Source: Myxococcus xanthus (GTDB lineage: Bacteria; Myxococcota; Myxococcia; Myxococcales; Myxococcaceae). Taken from it: a DNA stretch of 64,000 nt. The DNA lies in assembly GCF_006402735.1 (NCBI RefSeq), contig NZ_CP017174.1:306001-370000 (forward strand), given 5' to 3'. Both the position numbers and the translations under genes were made by a program. Each line of letters opens with the position of its first letter. Position 1 is the stretch's first letter. Positions 11,511 through 22,345 of the stretch are shown piece after piece. The notes below the pieces were generated by a model, which was not told the DNA's origin, did not search any database, and was given only the letters and a program-made list of their open reading frames with translations.

Positions 11511-11541
11511 GCCGCCCGGTGTGTCGCGGCCACCGGACGGC
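11511..11541. terminator. Bidirectional hairpin between convergent genes
   Basis: Arms 11511-11521 and 11531-11541 pair over 11 bp with one mismatch and a 9-base loop. It lies between the stops at 11490 (plus) and 11560 (minus) and probably serves both transcripts. Confidence 0.5.
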
Positions 11542-11559
11542 ATCGCGAGGACTGGCGCG

Positions 11560-12732
11560 TCAGTTGGGCAGGAACACCGCCCGGACGCAGCCGTCCTGCT
11601 TCTTCTTGAAGAGCTCGTACCCCTTCGGCGCGTCCTCCAGGGAGAACCGGTGGGTGGCGAGGAAGGACGGGTCCAGCTCGCCCTTCACCACGTGCTCCAG
11701 CAGGCGCGGCAGGTACTTCTGTCCGTGCTGCTGGGCGGAGCGGACCGTGAGGCCCTTGTTCATGATGGCGCCCATGGGGAACGCGTCCATGAAGCCGTAG
11801 ACACCCACCACGGACAGGATGCCGCCCTTGCGGCACGCGAGGATGGCCTGCCGCAGCGCCTGCCCCCGGTCCGTTTGGAGGCGCATCGCCTGTTTCGCGC
11901 GGTCATACGCGGCGCCCACGCCCGTGCCGTGGGCCTCCATGCCCACCGCGTCGATGCAGGCGTCGGGGCCTCGGCCGCCGGTGAGTTCCTTCAGCACGTC
12001 GAGGACGCTGTCCACCTCTTCGTAGCTGATGGTCTCCGCGCCCACCTTCTCCCGCGCCAGCTTCAGTCTTTCGGGGAAGCGGTCGATGCCAATCACCCGC
12101 TCGGCGCCGAGGAGGAACGCGGCCTTCTGCGCCATCAGCCCCACGCCGCCGCAGCCCCACACGGCCACCGTCTGGCCGGGTTGGATGTCGCAGAAGTCCG
12201 CGCCCATGTAGCCGGTGGGCACGGCGTCGGAGAGGAACAGCGCCTGTTCATCCGTCACGCCTTCGGGCACCCGGAAGCAGTCGTTGTCCGCGTGAGGGAC
12301 GCGGACGAACTGCGCATGCGCGCCCGCGTAGCCGCCGAAGGCGTGGGTGTAGCCGTAGATGCCGGCCGTCTGGGAGCCGAACAGGGGTTCCTGCAATTCG
12401 CCCTTGGGATTGGTGTTGTCGCAGAGGGACCAGAGGTCGTGCTGGCAGTACCAGCAGCTGCCGCAGCCGATGAAAGACGGGACGACGACGCGGTCACCCA
12501 CCTGGATCTTCTTCACCGCGGGGCCCTTCTCCACGACGGTGCCCATGAACTCGTGGCCGATGACGTCTCCCTTGCGCATCGTCGGGATGTAGCCGTCGAT
12601 GAAGTGGAGGTCGGAGCCGCAGGTGGTGGACATCCTCACCTGGAGGATGACGTCGTGCGGGTTGACGATGCGAGGGTCCCCCACCGTCTCCACGCCTAGG
12701 TCGTTGATGCCGTTCCAGCAGAGTGCGCGCAT
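11560..12732 (-). CDS. Zinc-dependent alcohol dehydrogenase (formaldehyde/threonine dehydrogenase-like MDR family)
   Basis: 390 aa. Medium-chain dehydrogenase/reductase. Catalytic zinc ligands are visible at Cys38 (TTCGSDLH) and His60-Glu61 (GHE). The structural zinc site is complete (Cys90, Cys93, Cys96, Cys104). A Rossmann motif (VWGCGGVGLMAQ) lies near residue 190. The long insert before the C-terminal part is typical of the glutathione-independent formaldehyde dehydrogenase-like group. The substrate is unknown. A GAGGAA box lies upstream of the ATG. The gene starts 11 bp after the SRPBCC gene ends, so the two form an operon. Confidence 0.93.
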   Translation of the reverse strand: MRALCWNGINDLGVETVGDPRIVNPHDVILQVRMSTTCGSDLHFIDGYIPTMRKGDVIGHEFMGTVVEKGPAVKKIQVGDRVVVPSFIGCGSCWYCQHDLWSLCDNTNPKGELQEPLFGSQTAGIYGYTHAFGGYAGAHAQFVRVPHADNDCFRVPEGVTDEQALFLSDAVPTGYMGADFCDIQPGQTVAVWGCGGVGLMAQKAAFLLGAERVIGIDRFPERLKLAREKVGAETISYEEVDSVLDVLKELTGGRGPDACIDAVGMEAHGTGVGAAYDRAKQAMRLQTDRGQALRQAILACRKGGILSVVGVYGFMDAFPMGAIMNKGLTVRSAQQHGQKYLPRLLEHVVKGELDPSFLATHRFSLEDAPKGYELFKKKQDGCVRAVFLPN

Positions 12733-12743
12733 GGGCAGGTTCC

Positions 12744-13562
12744 TCAGAAGGAGTAGCCGCCCTCGCGAGCGGCGGGGTTGGGCCGGGTGGTGGGAATCTC
12801 GCCCGACTCGACGAGGCTCTTGAATCGCTTGAGGGCCTTGAGCGCGAGCGCGGCGGGCACGGCGCCGAGCAACTGCACGGCCTTCTCACCCACGACGCCG
12901 CCCGGCGGGTCGAAGACGAAGCGGAGCGTCACCGCCGTGCCCCAGTCCCGAGGCGCGGGGCGGAAACGCACCCAGCCTTCGTTGGGCAGGGCCGTGTCCC
13001 CCACGGATTGCCAGCGCAGCAGCTCGCCGGGGTGCTCCTCCACCACCTCCGCGTCCCATTCGAGGTCCTGGCCGAGCACGCCCGGCACCTTCCAGTGCTG
13101 CAATCCCTCGCCGGAGGACGTGACGTCGGCGAAGTGTCCCATCACCTGGTTGAGCGTCTCCGCGTCGCACCAGCGGCGATACAGCGCCTCCGGCGTGCCT
13201 TGGATGGTGATGGAGCGCTGGAGCACCGTCAGCTCGACGGTGGCGTCCCGGCCACGTTGACGGCGGAGCTTCCGGACGATGACACCGTGCTTGCGGACGT
13301 GGGGTTCCTGCTCGGTCCGGGTGCCGCGGAAGAGCAGGCCGCCACCGGCCAGGGCCATGGCCACGCCGCCCAGCCTGCCTCGCCGGAGGCCCAGCGTGAG
13401 CAGGGCGCCGCCCGCGAGCGCGGAGACGAGCTGCGGAAGGCGCTCCTCCGAGGTGCGCTGGATGCCGCGGTCAGGCCATCCCCACCGCTGGCTTCCGAGG
13501 CGTCCGCCACGTGGAGACGCAGCGGGAAGGCGGGCTCCTGGCTGCTGAATCGTGTCACGCAT
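12744..13562 (-). CDS. SRPBCC-fold (cyclase/dehydrase-like) protein with hydrophobic N-terminal segment
   Basis: 272 aa from ATG 13562, which has a clear GGAGGAG box; a longer open frame upstream would lack one. Residues 35-75 hold a Gly/Leu-rich hydrophobic segment resembling the membrane anchor of DUF2892-type proteins. Residues 95-240 look like a START/SRPBCC lipid-binding domain (SITIQGTPEALYRRWCDAE, then LRWQSVGD). This arrangement, a hydrophobic region plus a polyketide-cyclase-like domain, is common in environmental bacteria and often sits next to a zinc alcohol dehydrogenase, as here. A role in membrane stress or lipid handling is a guess. Confidence 0.82.
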   Translation of the reverse strand: MRDTIQQPGARLPAASPRGGRLGSQRWGWPDRGIQRTSEERLPQLVSALAGGALLTLGLRRGRLGGVAMALAGGGLLFRGTRTEQEPHVRKHGVIVRKLRRQRGRDATVELTVLQRSITIQGTPEALYRRWCDAETLNQVMGHFADVTSSGEGLQHWKVPGVLGQDLEWDAEVVEEHPGELLRWQSVGDTALPNEGWVRFRPAPRDWGTAVTLRFVFDPPGGVVGEKAVQLLGAVPAALALKALKRFKSLVESGEIPTTRPNPAAREGGYSF

Positions 13563-13772
13563 GGCGGTGGCTCCTCCTGGGCAGGCAGGAGTCGAGCCCG
13601 CCACCGGAAACGTTGGGGGAGCCACCTGGGATGACAACCCCGTGGGCGCGTGCCGCGCGGGGTGAGGGGCCCAGGGCCGCCAGCAGGCTCCGGGCCCTTC
13701 AAAGGCCACGGCCCGGCCGGGTGCCGTCGCCGGAGCCCCCCTCCGAGCGCTGCACTCGACCGGGCCATGGGA

Positions 13773-13808
13773 CCGGGCCCCCCACCCGCGTTCGGAGGAG
13801 GGGCCCGG
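13773..13808 (-). terminator. Probable terminator of the TonB-receptor operon
   Basis: Perfect 9-bp arms CCGGGCCCC (13773-13781) and GGGGCCCGG (13800-13808), 20 bases past the stop of the lipoprotein gene on the minus strand. The 265 bp between 13563 and 13828 hold no other recognisable feature. Confidence 0.5.
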
Positions 13809-13828
13809 CTCAGCTCAGCGTGGGAACG

Positions 13829-15205
<1,377 letters not shown>

Positions 15206-15226
15206 GGGTGTGCTTCCTTCTGCGGG

Positions 15227-18200
15227 TTAGAGGGACCAGCCCAGTGACGCGCTGAAGGCGACGCCGGGTTTGTACGTCTGCACGTCCACCGACTCCTGGC
15301 GGAGGGTGACGCTCGAGTTGAGGAGGTTGGCCGCGGTGAGCTTGAGTTGCGCCGAGCCGAGCTGCTGGGTCAGCGAGATGTCCACGCGGTGGAAGGGCAC
15401 TTCGTAGATGTCCGGCAGGCCCTGGACGCCCACTTCGCTGATGCGGCGGCCGTACACGTTGTAGAGGACGGTCAGCTCGGTGCCGCTTTCGGGGCGCGAG
15501 TAGCCGACGTTGAGGTTGATGACGTACGGGGACTGGCCCTGGAGGGGACGGTTCCGGTTCGTCTGCGCGCCCACCACGTTGGGGTCACCCAGGTCTACGT
15601 CGGACTGGATGAGCGTGAGGTTGGCGCCCACGCGCACGGCCTTCAGCGTCTCCGTGAGGCGGGCCAGCGACGCACGCGCCTCCAGCTCCAGGCCGTAGGT
15701 GTTGGCACCCGCGGCGTTCTCGAAGCTGAGGTCCCCCGACTCGGGGTTGCGGATGACGCGCTCGATGGGGTCCTGGAAGCGCTTGTAGAAGGCGCTGGCG
15801 GCCAGGACTTCGTTCTCACCCGCGAACCACTCGACGCGCGCGTCGATGTTGTGGATGCGCGTCTGGAGCAGGTCCGGGTTGCCGGACACGTTCCGGCGGC
15901 GCACGAAGTCAAAGTAGATGAACGGCGCCAGCTCGCGGAAGGTGGGCCGCGCCAGCGTGTAGCTGTAGCCGGCGCGCACGTTCACGGTGGGCGTCAGCGC
16001 GTAGATGGCGTTGAAGGCCGGCAGCAGGTTCATGTACTTGGAGCGGTTCTCCGTGCCGGAGGCGCCGGTGAACGGGTCCTTCAGCGTGAGCTGCTGGGTG
16101 GAGGACTCCACGCGCAGGCCGCCCACCAGGCGGAGGGCGGCCGTCGGCTGGACGTCCGCGGACGCATAGCCGGCGAAGATGCCCAGGTACGCGTCATAGG
16201 CATCATCCGGCCGGGTGTTCTCACGCACGCGGATTCCGGTGCCCAGGTTCTCCGGGGCGAAGAGCTGCTCGGGAGGGAGCGTGCGGTCCACCGGCGTGCT
16301 GCCCAGCAGGTAGCGGAAGCGGCGGGCACCGAAGTCACGGAAGGACACCTGGGTGAGCCCGCCCACCTTCAGCCGGATGGCGGAGAGGGGAACGGTGACG
16401 TTGACGCTGCCGCCCGTGGACGTCTCGCCCAGCTCGGCGAAGAAGCGCTCGCCGCTGTTGGGCTGGTTGGGGAAGGTGGGCGTGCCCGACGGCGCGGAGA
16501 GGTTGTCGCTGTAGAGGGTGTCGCGGGTGTCGGGCTCGTCGCGGTCCACGCGGGACAGGTTGGCCTGCCAATCCAGCTCCGCGTCCCCCAACAGACCCAG
16601 GCGGTGGAAGCCTCGGAGCTGGTTGAAGAAGAGCTGCCGGCTGACGAACTGCAGGCGCGTGCTCTCGTAGCTCTCACCGCGGACGATGTTGCTTCCGCGC
16701 GCGGTGAACGTGCGGGTGTCGGTGCCGCGGGTGTAGAGGCCGAACCAGGTCAGCTCGTTGTCGCGGTCCAACTGGAAGCCGACGCTGCCCAGGCCGCTGA
16801 GGCTGGCCGTCTCGAAGCCCTGCGTGCTGCGGGCCGCGTCGCGGGCGTTGAGCGCGCCCGTCTCGTCGCGGTCGGTACGGGCGAAGGTGCCCTCCTGCAC
16901 GCCGTCGCGGTGACCGTAGTTGGCGCTGGCCAGGTAGCCCAGCCGGCTGTTGCCGAAGCGCAGGGTGTCGCCCATGGACACGCCCAGGCCCATGTTGGGC
17001 AGCGCGGTGGTGCGGCGCGCCTGCCAGATGTTGGGGAAGCTGCGGTACTGCTGCTCCAGCACGTCGCTGGACTCGCCCGACATCCCCAGGCCGCTGTCGC
17101 GCGGAATCGCGTTGGGGAGCTGGCGGCTCCCGCCGGGGAAGCCCAGGTTCTCACCGAAGCCGCCCTGGGCCTGGCTGTTGCGCTCGCGGAACGTCGTCTC
17201 GGAGTCGCCGCCCAGGCTGATGCGCGGCTTGAGCTCGAACTCGCTCGGGTAGGAGTTGGTTTCGATGAGCAGCGTGCCGCCGGCGAAGGTGCCGGGGAGG
17301 TCCGGTGTGTAGCTCTTCACCACGTTGAGGTTGGCGAGCAGGCTGGTGGGGAAGATGTCCAGCGGGACGCTGGGCTCGTCCGGCTCGGTGCTGGGCAGCA
17401 GCGCGCCGTTGAGCAGCGTGGTGCTGTAGCGGCCACCCAGGCCGCGCAGCAGCACGTAGCGGCCGTCCACCACCGTGGCGCTCACCACGCGCTTCACCGC
17501 GTCGGAGGCGCTGGAGTCCGGCGTTCGCGCGATTTCCTGCGCGCTGATGGCGTCCGACACGGCGGCGGCCTTCTTGCGCTCCTGGAGCAGCGCGCCCTCG
17601 GCCCGGCGGTCCGCGCGGGCCTCGACGACGACTTCCTGCACCGCGCCTTCGTCCGCGCCGAGCGCGATGTCCAGCTTCGTCGCCTTGCCCTTCGTCACCA
17701 CGACGCCGGTGATGCGGCGGCCCTGGTACACGTCATAGAAGACGCGCAGGTCGTACTTTCCGGGCGGCACCGCGACCCGGTAGAAGCCGTCCAGGTCGGT
17801 GAGCACCTGCTTCTGGGCGCCCGTCACGACCTTCACGGTGGCCTCGATGAGGCCCTCGCCGTTGGCTTCGTCCGTCACGCGGCCGTGGATGCCGGTGAAG
17901 CCCGGGGGCGGCACGGAGGACTCGGCCAGCATCGCCTCGTCGTCGCTCATGTCCTCCATGGACTCATCGACCGGCGCCGCGGGCTGCTGCGCGGTGGGGT
18001 CGGCTTCGGTGCCGGGCTGCTGCGCCGTCGGCAACGCCTCGGTGCCGGGCTGCTGCGCGGTGGGCGATGGCGTGACGCTCGGCTGCTGCGCGGTCGGCGC
18101 GGTCTCGGTGCCGGGGTGCGCGGCCGTCGGCGGCGTCACGGTGCCCGACTGCTGCGCGGAAGGATCAGCCGCGGTGGGCTGCGCGGCAATCCCAGACGGC

Positions 18201-18427
18201 TGCGTCGTGGTGTCCTTCGGCTGCGACGCTTGGGTTTCCTCGGATGGGGGAAGAGGTTGCGTGACGGGGTCGACCGCGGGAGCGGGAGCCGAGCCCGGAA
18301 CGCCGGGCGCCTGTGCGAACACGGGCGTAGCTGTCATGACAAGCGCAGCCAAAATGGCGCGCAAGGGGGCAGTGCGAGACAACACGACACTCCTTGCCGA
18401 GGTGCGCGTAGAGAACGCGACACGCAT
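15227..18427 (-). CDS. TonB-dependent outer-membrane receptor with N-terminal repeat and carboxypeptidase-regulatory-like domain
   Basis: 1066 aa. A signal peptide (to about residue 39, TPVFAQ) is followed by a Pro/Thr/Gln-rich region with roughly 11-residue repeats of the type [10 protein letters not shown] carboxypeptidase-regulatory-like beta-sandwich lies at about 178-255. The plug is at about 275-400 ([17 protein letters not shown], then [14 protein letters not shown]). The rest is the beta-barrel, rich in aromatic/Gly strands and ending in a strand with terminal hydrophobic residues (ASLGWSL). It imports a substrate using energy from the TonB-ExbB-ExbD complex encoded just upstream. No clear ribosome binding site was seen at 18427, so the start is less certain than the rest. 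Confidence 0.93.
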   Translation of the reverse strand: MRVAFSTRTSARSVVLSRTAPLRAILAALVMTATPVFAQAPGVPGSAPAPAVDPVTQPLPPSEETQASQPKDTTTQPSGIAAQPTAADPSAQQSGTVTPPTAAHPGTETAPTAQQPSVTPSPTAQQPGTEALPTAQQPGTEADPTAQQPAAPVDESMEDMSDDEAMLAESSVPPPGFTGIHGRVTDEANGEGLIEATVKVVTGAQKQVLTDLDGFYRVAVPPGKYDLRVFYDVYQGRRITGVVVTKGKATKLDIALGADEGAVQEVVVEARADRRAEGALLQERKKAAAVSDAISAQEIARTPDSSASDAVKRVVSATVVDGRYVLLRGLGGRYSTTLLNGALLPSTEPDEPSVPLDIFPTSLLANLNVVKSYTPDLPGTFAGGTLLIETNSYPSEFELKPRISLGGDSETTFRERNSQAQGGFGENLGFPGGSRQLPNAIPRDSGLGMSGESSDVLEQQYRSFPNIWQARRTTALPNMGLGVSMGDTLRFGNSRLGYLASANYGHRDGVQEGTFARTDRDETGALNARDAARSTQGFETASLSGLGSVGFQLDRDNELTWFGLYTRGTDTRTFTARGSNIVRGESYESTRLQFVSRQLFFNQLRGFHRLGLLGDAELDWQANLSRVDRDEPDTRDTLYSDNLSAPSGTPTFPNQPNSGERFFAELGETSTGGSVNVTVPLSAIRLKVGGLTQVSFRDFGARRFRYLLGSTPVDRTLPPEQLFAPENLGTGIRVRENTRPDDAYDAYLGIFAGYASADVQPTAALRLVGGLRVESSTQQLTLKDPFTGASGTENRSKYMNLLPAFNAIYALTPTVNVRAGYSYTLARPTFRELAPFIYFDFVRRRNVSGNPDLLQTRIHNIDARVEWFAGENEVLAASAFYKRFQDPIERVIRNPESGDLSFENAAGANTYGLELEARASLARLTETLKAVRVGANLTLIQSDVDLGDPNVVGAQTNRNRPLQGQSPYVINLNVGYSRPESGTELTVLYNVYGRRISEVGVQGLPDIYEVPFHRVDISLTQQLGSAQLKLTAANLLNSSVTLRQESVDVQTYKPGVAFSASLGWSL
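17978..18184 (-). repeat. Imperfect 33-bp tandem repeats encoding [13 protein letters not shown] units
   Basis: Inside the receptor gene, about six imperfect copies of an 11-residue unit (consensus [11 protein letters not shown]) follow each other. Two adjacent copies are almost identical at DNA level. Such a region could vary in copy number by slippage. The encoded segment is likely a flexible periplasmic linker. Confidence 0.6.
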
Positions 18428-18504
18428 GGCATCTGGATGAAGGGGCTGTGACGATTCAGGCGGCGGACCGCAAACTTGGTGTCACGGTCCGCCGCGGCAC
18501 TGCA

Positions 18505-18930
18505 TCAATCCGCGAGCTTGTCCGGCAGCACGCCGACAGTGATGTCCCCGCCTCGCGCGAGGTCCAGCACGTCCATTGCGGCGCCGTACGGCACATCATC
18601 ACTGGCGTCGAAGAACACAATCTTGTCCGGGCGCGCGTTGAGCATGCGCTGGAGCCGGGCCACGACCTGGTCGCGGGGCACTTCTTCCCGGTTGATTCGC
18701 AGCACGCCGGACTTGTCCACCGTGAGGACCACCGGTGGCCGTGCATCGGGAGGAGGCGGAGGGGCCTCCTGGTCATCGCCCTTGGCGGGCACCGTCATCC
18801 ACATCTGCTTCGTCATCAGCGGGGTGACGACCATGAAGATGATGAGGAGGACGAGCACCACGTCCACCAGGGGCGTCACGTTCATCGCCGGGCGGATGCC
18901 GCCCTTTCCGCCTCCGAGGTCGAATGCCAT
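18505..18930 (-). CDS. ExbD/TolR-family biopolymer transporter (second copy)
   Basis: 141 aa. One N-terminal membrane helix (VTPLVDVVLVLLIIFMVVTP) with the conserved Asp used for proton-driven energy transfer, followed by a periplasmic domain. It differs from the other ExbD in its N-terminal GGGKGG stretch and its linker of consecutive prolines. The AGGAGC box before the ATG is good. It follows the first ExbD by 11 bp. Two ExbD copies beside one ExbB are common in myxobacterial TonB loci. Confidence 0.92.
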   Translation of the reverse strand: MAFDLGGGKGGIRPAMNVTPLVDVVLVLLIIFMVVTPLMTKQMWMTVPAKGDDQEAPPPPPDARPPVVLTVDKSGVLRINREEVPRDQVVARLQRMLNARPDKIVFFDASDDVPYGAAMDVLDLARGGDITVGVLPDKLAD

Positions 18931-18941
18931 GGCGTGCGCTC

Positions 18942-19349
18942 CTATTTCTTCTGTTTGTCGACGACCTGCAGGTTGATGCCGGGGAAGCCCAGCTCCTGCA
19001 TCGCCTTGAAGAGGCCGCGCACCTCGGAGTAGCGCACGCCCCGGTCGGCCTTGAGCACCACGGGCGAGTCCGGGTCCTTCGCGCGCACGGCCTTCAGCTC
19101 GGCCATGAGCGCGTCGCGCTTGAGCTCCTTGCGGTCCAGGAAGAAGGCCCCGGTCGCGGACAGGCTCACCGTGGTGGGCGTCAGCTCCTTGTTCTCCTTG
19201 TCCGGGTTCGTCGCGGTGGGCAGCTCCACCGCGGCGCCGGACTCAATCTGGGGCGTGACGACCATGAAGATGATGAGGAGGACGAGCACCACGTCCACCA
19301 GGGGCGTCACGTTCATCTCCGGCGTCAGGCTCCTACGCGGGGTGGACAT
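18942..19349 (-). CDS. ExbD/TolR-family biopolymer transporter (first copy)
   Basis: 135 aa. Same architecture as the neighbouring ExbD: short basic N-terminus, one membrane helix with the conserved Asp, periplasmic domain ending FPGINLQVVDKQKK. The start overlaps the end of exbB by 17 bp, with an AAGGAG box inside exbB. This indicates translational coupling. The membrane helix is encoded by a 63-nt stretch identical to that in the second ExbD gene. Confidence 0.93.
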   Translation of the reverse strand: MSTPRRSLTPEMNVTPLVDVVLVLLIIFMVVTPQIESGAAVELPTATNPDKENKELTPTTVSLSATGAFFLDRKELKRDALMAELKAVRAKDPDSPVVLKADRGVRYSEVRGLFKAMQELGFPGINLQVVDKQKK

Positions 19350-20085
19350 CGCGGGACTCCTTGCGAGCAGCCAGCTCCGGGCCCGTGGCCACCGCCGCGC
19401 CGTTGACGGCGGCGGGCTTCTGCGGCCCCAGGTCCTCCAGGTAGTCCATGAACTCGCTCCGCGCGGCGTCCAGGGAGAGCTGGAGCGAGTCGGCGCGAGT
19501 GGAGAGGAAGTTGAACATCAGCACCGCGGGGATGGCGACGAGCAGACCCAGGGCCGTGACGACGAGCGCCTCGGCGATACCGGCGGACACCGCGCCCAGG
19601 CCGCCGGAGCCTTCCTTGGCGATGCCGGCGAAGGCCTCGATGATGCCCACCACCGTGCCAAGCAGACCGACGAAGGGCGCCACCGAGCCGACGGTGGCGA
19701 GCACGGACATGCCGCGGCGCACGTCCGCGCTGACGCGCTCGTTGATGCGCACCAGCTCACGGCGCGTGAGCTCCACCGGGCCCAGCTTGCCGGCGGGCAC
19801 GCGGGACCTGGCCAGGAAGTGCTTCATGCCTCCGCCCAGCAGCATGGCCAGGTGGCTGCCCTTGGTGGCCTCCGCCTCCTTCACCAGCGCTTCGTGCTGG
19901 TGCTGGGTGAGGAGCGGACCGGCGCGGGACGCGAAGCGCTTGGAGATGGAGCGCGAGCGGAAGAAGACGAAGAGGCGTTCGAAGAACACCGCGAGGGACG
20001 CGACGGCGAAGAGGATGAGGGTCCACGCGATGCCCAGCGCGAACACACCCATGTGGTTGTAGATGTCCCTGAGATTGAAATTCAT
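19333..20085 (-). CDS. exbB: ExbB/TolQ/MotA-family proton channel protein
   Basis: 250 aa. Three membrane helices are visible: about 10-35, 120-145 (VGSVAPFVGLLGTVVGIIEAF, the family signature) and 155-185 (IAEALVVTALGLLVAIPAV). ExbB forms the pentameric channel that surrounds ExbD and energises TonB. An AGGAGC box precedes the ATG. It follows tonB by 45 bp and overlaps exbD, so all four belong to one transcript. The TolQ name cannot be fully excluded from sequence alone, but tonB and a TonB-dependent receptor next to it favour ExbB. Confidence 0.92.
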   Translation of the reverse strand: MNFNLRDIYNHMGVFALGIAWTLILFAVASLAVFFERLFVFFRSRSISKRFASRAGPLLTQHQHEALVKEAEATKGSHLAMLLGGGMKHFLARSRVPAGKLGPVELTRRELVRINERVSADVRRGMSVLATVGSVAPFVGLLGTVVGIIEAFAGIAKEGSGGLGAVSAGIAEALVVTALGLLVAIPAVLMFNFLSTRADSLQLSLDAARSEFMDYLEDLGPQKPAAVNGAAVATGPELAARKESRDVHPA

Positions 20086-20130
20086 GACGGGTTGCTCCTG
20101 GGGGGCAGGTGCGGGTGAGGCCTTTTCGGC

Positions 20131-20913
20131 TTACGACTTGAGACGGAACGGAACCTTGAAGATGCGGAACACCGCCGTGGGCTGACCGCCGACGACTGCG
20201 GGCTTGAAGCGCCACGTCTTCGCGGCGGCCATGGCCGCGCTGGCGAAGGGCTCGTCGCCGCGCATCACCTTCAGCTGGCTGACGCGGCCATCCACGCCCA
20301 CCACGCCCTTGAGGATGACCATGCCTTCCAGGCCCTTGGAGCGGGCCTCGGAGGGGTATTCCGGCGTGAGGTTGGAGGAGAGGGGCTCCGGCGGCGTGCC
20401 GGACTCCGGAAGGTTGATGGGCGCGACGCGGCCGCCACCGCCGGCGAGCGTGTCACCGCCAGGGACGCCGCCCACCACGCCACCGGGAACGAGCGCGCCG
20501 GTGCCACCCACGGCGATGGGCGCGGCGGCCACCGTCTCCGTCGCGGCCTCGGGCGGCTTCTCCAGCGGTACTTCCTTGGGGACGACGATGGGCGCGGGCG
20601 CCACGGTGGGCGCGGCCGGCGGGGGCGCCTTCGCGGCTGCGGGCGGAGCGGGCCTGGGCGCCAGCTTCGGCTTGGGAGGAGGCGGGGGCGGAGGCGGCGG
20701 CTTCGCCTCAACCACGGGTGGTGGCGGAGGAGGGGGCGGCGGACGGAACACCACGTCCGTGCCCTTCTTCTCTTTGATGACTTCCGTCACCTTGCCGGCC
20801 GCGGTGATGGCGGCGATGCCCATCAGCGCGAACACGGCGACGGACGCCGTAGTGGAGAGCGCGAACCGCCGCGCCGATTGGACGTCCGGGCCGCTGTCGA
20901 AGGTCTCGAACAT
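20131..20913 (-). CDS. tonB: TonB-family energy transducer
   Basis: 260 aa from ATG 20913 (MFETFDSG); an ATG nine codons upstream is also in frame and neither has a clear ribosome binding site. One membrane helix lies at about 22-42. Two runs of nine prolines and a Pro/Ala/Lys-rich stretch (to about 120) form the extended periplasmic linker. A Gly-rich spacer follows. The C-terminal TonB domain is at about 180-260 (YPSEARSKGLEGMVILKGVV, then AAKTWRFKPA). It links the ExbB/ExbD motor to the receptor encoded downstream. Confidence 0.92.
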   Translation of the reverse strand: MFETFDSGPDVQSARRFALSTTASVAVFALMGIAAITAAGKVTEVIKEKKGTDVVFRPPPPPPPPPVVEAKPPPPPPPPPKPKLAPRPAPPAAAKAPPPAAPTVAPAPIVVPKEVPLEKPPEAATETVAAAPIAVGGTGALVPGGVVGGVPGGDTLAGGGGRVAPINLPESGTPPEPLSSNLTPEYPSEARSKGLEGMVILKGVVGVDGRVSQLKVMRGDEPFASAAMAAAKTWRFKPAVVGGQPTAVFRIFKVPFRLKS

Positions 20914-20996
20914 GACTGGACGCGCATATAGCGACGCCATGTGTCGGGCCTGTCCGGGGCCCGTGACACTTTGCTTCCATCAACTTGTCGGAAGCG

Positions 20997-22271
20997 TCAC
21001 GGCGCGAGCCCGCCACCAAAGCAACGTGGCAGGCGTGACACGGCGTCGGCGTCCACCACCGCTCGCGGTGCGCCCATGCGGCGCATCTGCGACAGCAGGG
21101 CGATCAGCAGCGCCGTGTAGACGAGCGCGAAGGGGCGCCACAGGAGGACGTGGCGGCTCCATTCCGCGCCCAGTCCCGAGTCGGAGACGAGGACACCCGT
21201 GAGGGCGATGAGCGCCACCAGCACCAGGTTGGGCCGGTGGCGGCTCTCCACCGCGGCACGGATCAACGGCCAGGCCAGCACGTAGTTCGCGCGCCACGCC
21301 AGCGGTGACAGCAGGGTGACACCCAGGCAACACACGGCGATGAGGTCCGCTGGCCCGGGTCTTGCCCACACGACGGCGGCGACGAACAGGACCATGGCCA
21401 CGGCCTGCGCCAGGGACATGTCACCGGGGGGCACCACGGTGTCGGGCGGGTACACCAGCGCCAGCAGCACGGTGGGCAGGCCCTGCGTGTTGGACTGGAG
21501 CGCCCAGGGCGGCGTGGTGCGCGCCAGCGTGTCGCTCCAGAGCTGGAACTGGACCAGCGTGCCGTCCCAGCCGTAGCGGGCGAGCGTGGGCAGGGTGAGC
21601 ACCAGTCCCACCACCGCGGTGGCGCCGATGACGCGCCAATGCCGGCGCCACAGGAAGAAGAGGCCGACGAGGGCGGCGGGCGGCTTGAGCAGGAAGGCGA
21701 CGGCGAAGGCGGCGCCGGGGCGCCACACCTGTCCGCGTTCGGCGCCGAGCGTGGACAGGAGGATGAGCAGCAGGATGACGGCGTCCACCTGACCGTAGAA
21801 CAGCTCGAAGGTGAAGGACGGCAGCAGGGCCAGCGTCGTCAGCGCGGGCGCCCAGGCCCAGGGCGTGGCTTCCCCCGACGAAGGCGTGGCGCGCATGGTG
21901 AGGCGGGCCACTGCGGCGAGCGCGGCGATGGAGCCCAGGTTCCACAGGGCCACGGCGGCGCGCGCGGGGAGCAGGGTGAAGGGAAGGAAGAGGGGCGCGG
22001 TGATGGGCGCGTACTTGAACGGCATGGTGCCGTCGGACAGGCGGTAGATGTCCGTGGCTTCCCAGAACCGCTCCGCCGCCATGAGGTAGACGCGGAAGTC
22101 CACGCCCCTGCGGGGATGCTGACCCACGGCGACAGCGGCCACGGCGAGGACGGCCAGCACGAGCCACCAGGCCCAGCGCGCCCAGGGCGCACGCACTTCA
22201 AGGGATGTCCCCTCACCCGCGGCCGGTGGGGGGGATTCGGAGCGGGAGGGCCCCGGGGCGACGGCGGTCAT
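20997..22271 (-). CDS. GT87-type integral membrane glycosyltransferase (DUF2029)
   Basis: 424 aa from ATG 22271. About ten hydrophobic segments span the protein. The first periplasmic loop carries VDFRVYLMAAERF, YRLSDGTMPFKYAP and an aromatic-Pro motif, typical of GT-C enzymes of family GT87 that use polyprenyl-phosphate sugars such as phosphomannose. The acceptor is unknown. The gene starts 74 bp after the flavin reductase gene ends on the same strand, so the two may be co-transcribed, but they have no obvious common function. Confidence 0.82.
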   Translation of the reverse strand: MTAVAPGPSRSESPPPAAGEGTSLEVRAPWARWAWWLVLAVLAVAAVAVGQHPRRGVDFRVYLMAAERFWEATDIYRLSDGTMPFKYAPITAPLFLPFTLLPARAAVALWNLGSIAALAAVARLTMRATPSSGEATPWAWAPALTTLALLPSFTFELFYGQVDAVILLLILLSTLGAERGQVWRPGAAFAVAFLLKPPAALVGLFFLWRRHWRVIGATAVVGLVLTLPTLARYGWDGTLVQFQLWSDTLARTTPPWALQSNTQGLPTVLLALVYPPDTVVPPGDMSLAQAVAMVLFVAAVVWARPGPADLIAVCCLGVTLLSPLAWRANYVLAWPLIRAAVESRHRPNLVLVALIALTGVLVSDSGLGAEWSRHVLLWRPFALVYTALLIALLSQMRRMGAPRAVVDADAVSRLPRCFGGGLAP

Positions 22272-22345
22272 CAGTAGGGAGGGGTGGGGTGGGCAGCGGC
22301 ACCATTCCACGCCCACCCCCGCGCACGCAACGGAGGGGCGGCGGG

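Noticed and set aside
11495..11530. Alternative GCCGCG/CGCGGC hairpin after the AT-hook gene
   Set aside because: Its loop is long and it competes with the better 11-bp stem at 11511-11541.
17978..18184. CRISPR-like repeats
   Set aside because: They are in-frame coding repeats in the receptor gene with no spacers.
15347..18451. 1034-codon open frame opposite the TonB-dependent receptor
   Set aside because: Its sequence is compositionally biased without motifs, while the minus-strand receptor has clear domains.
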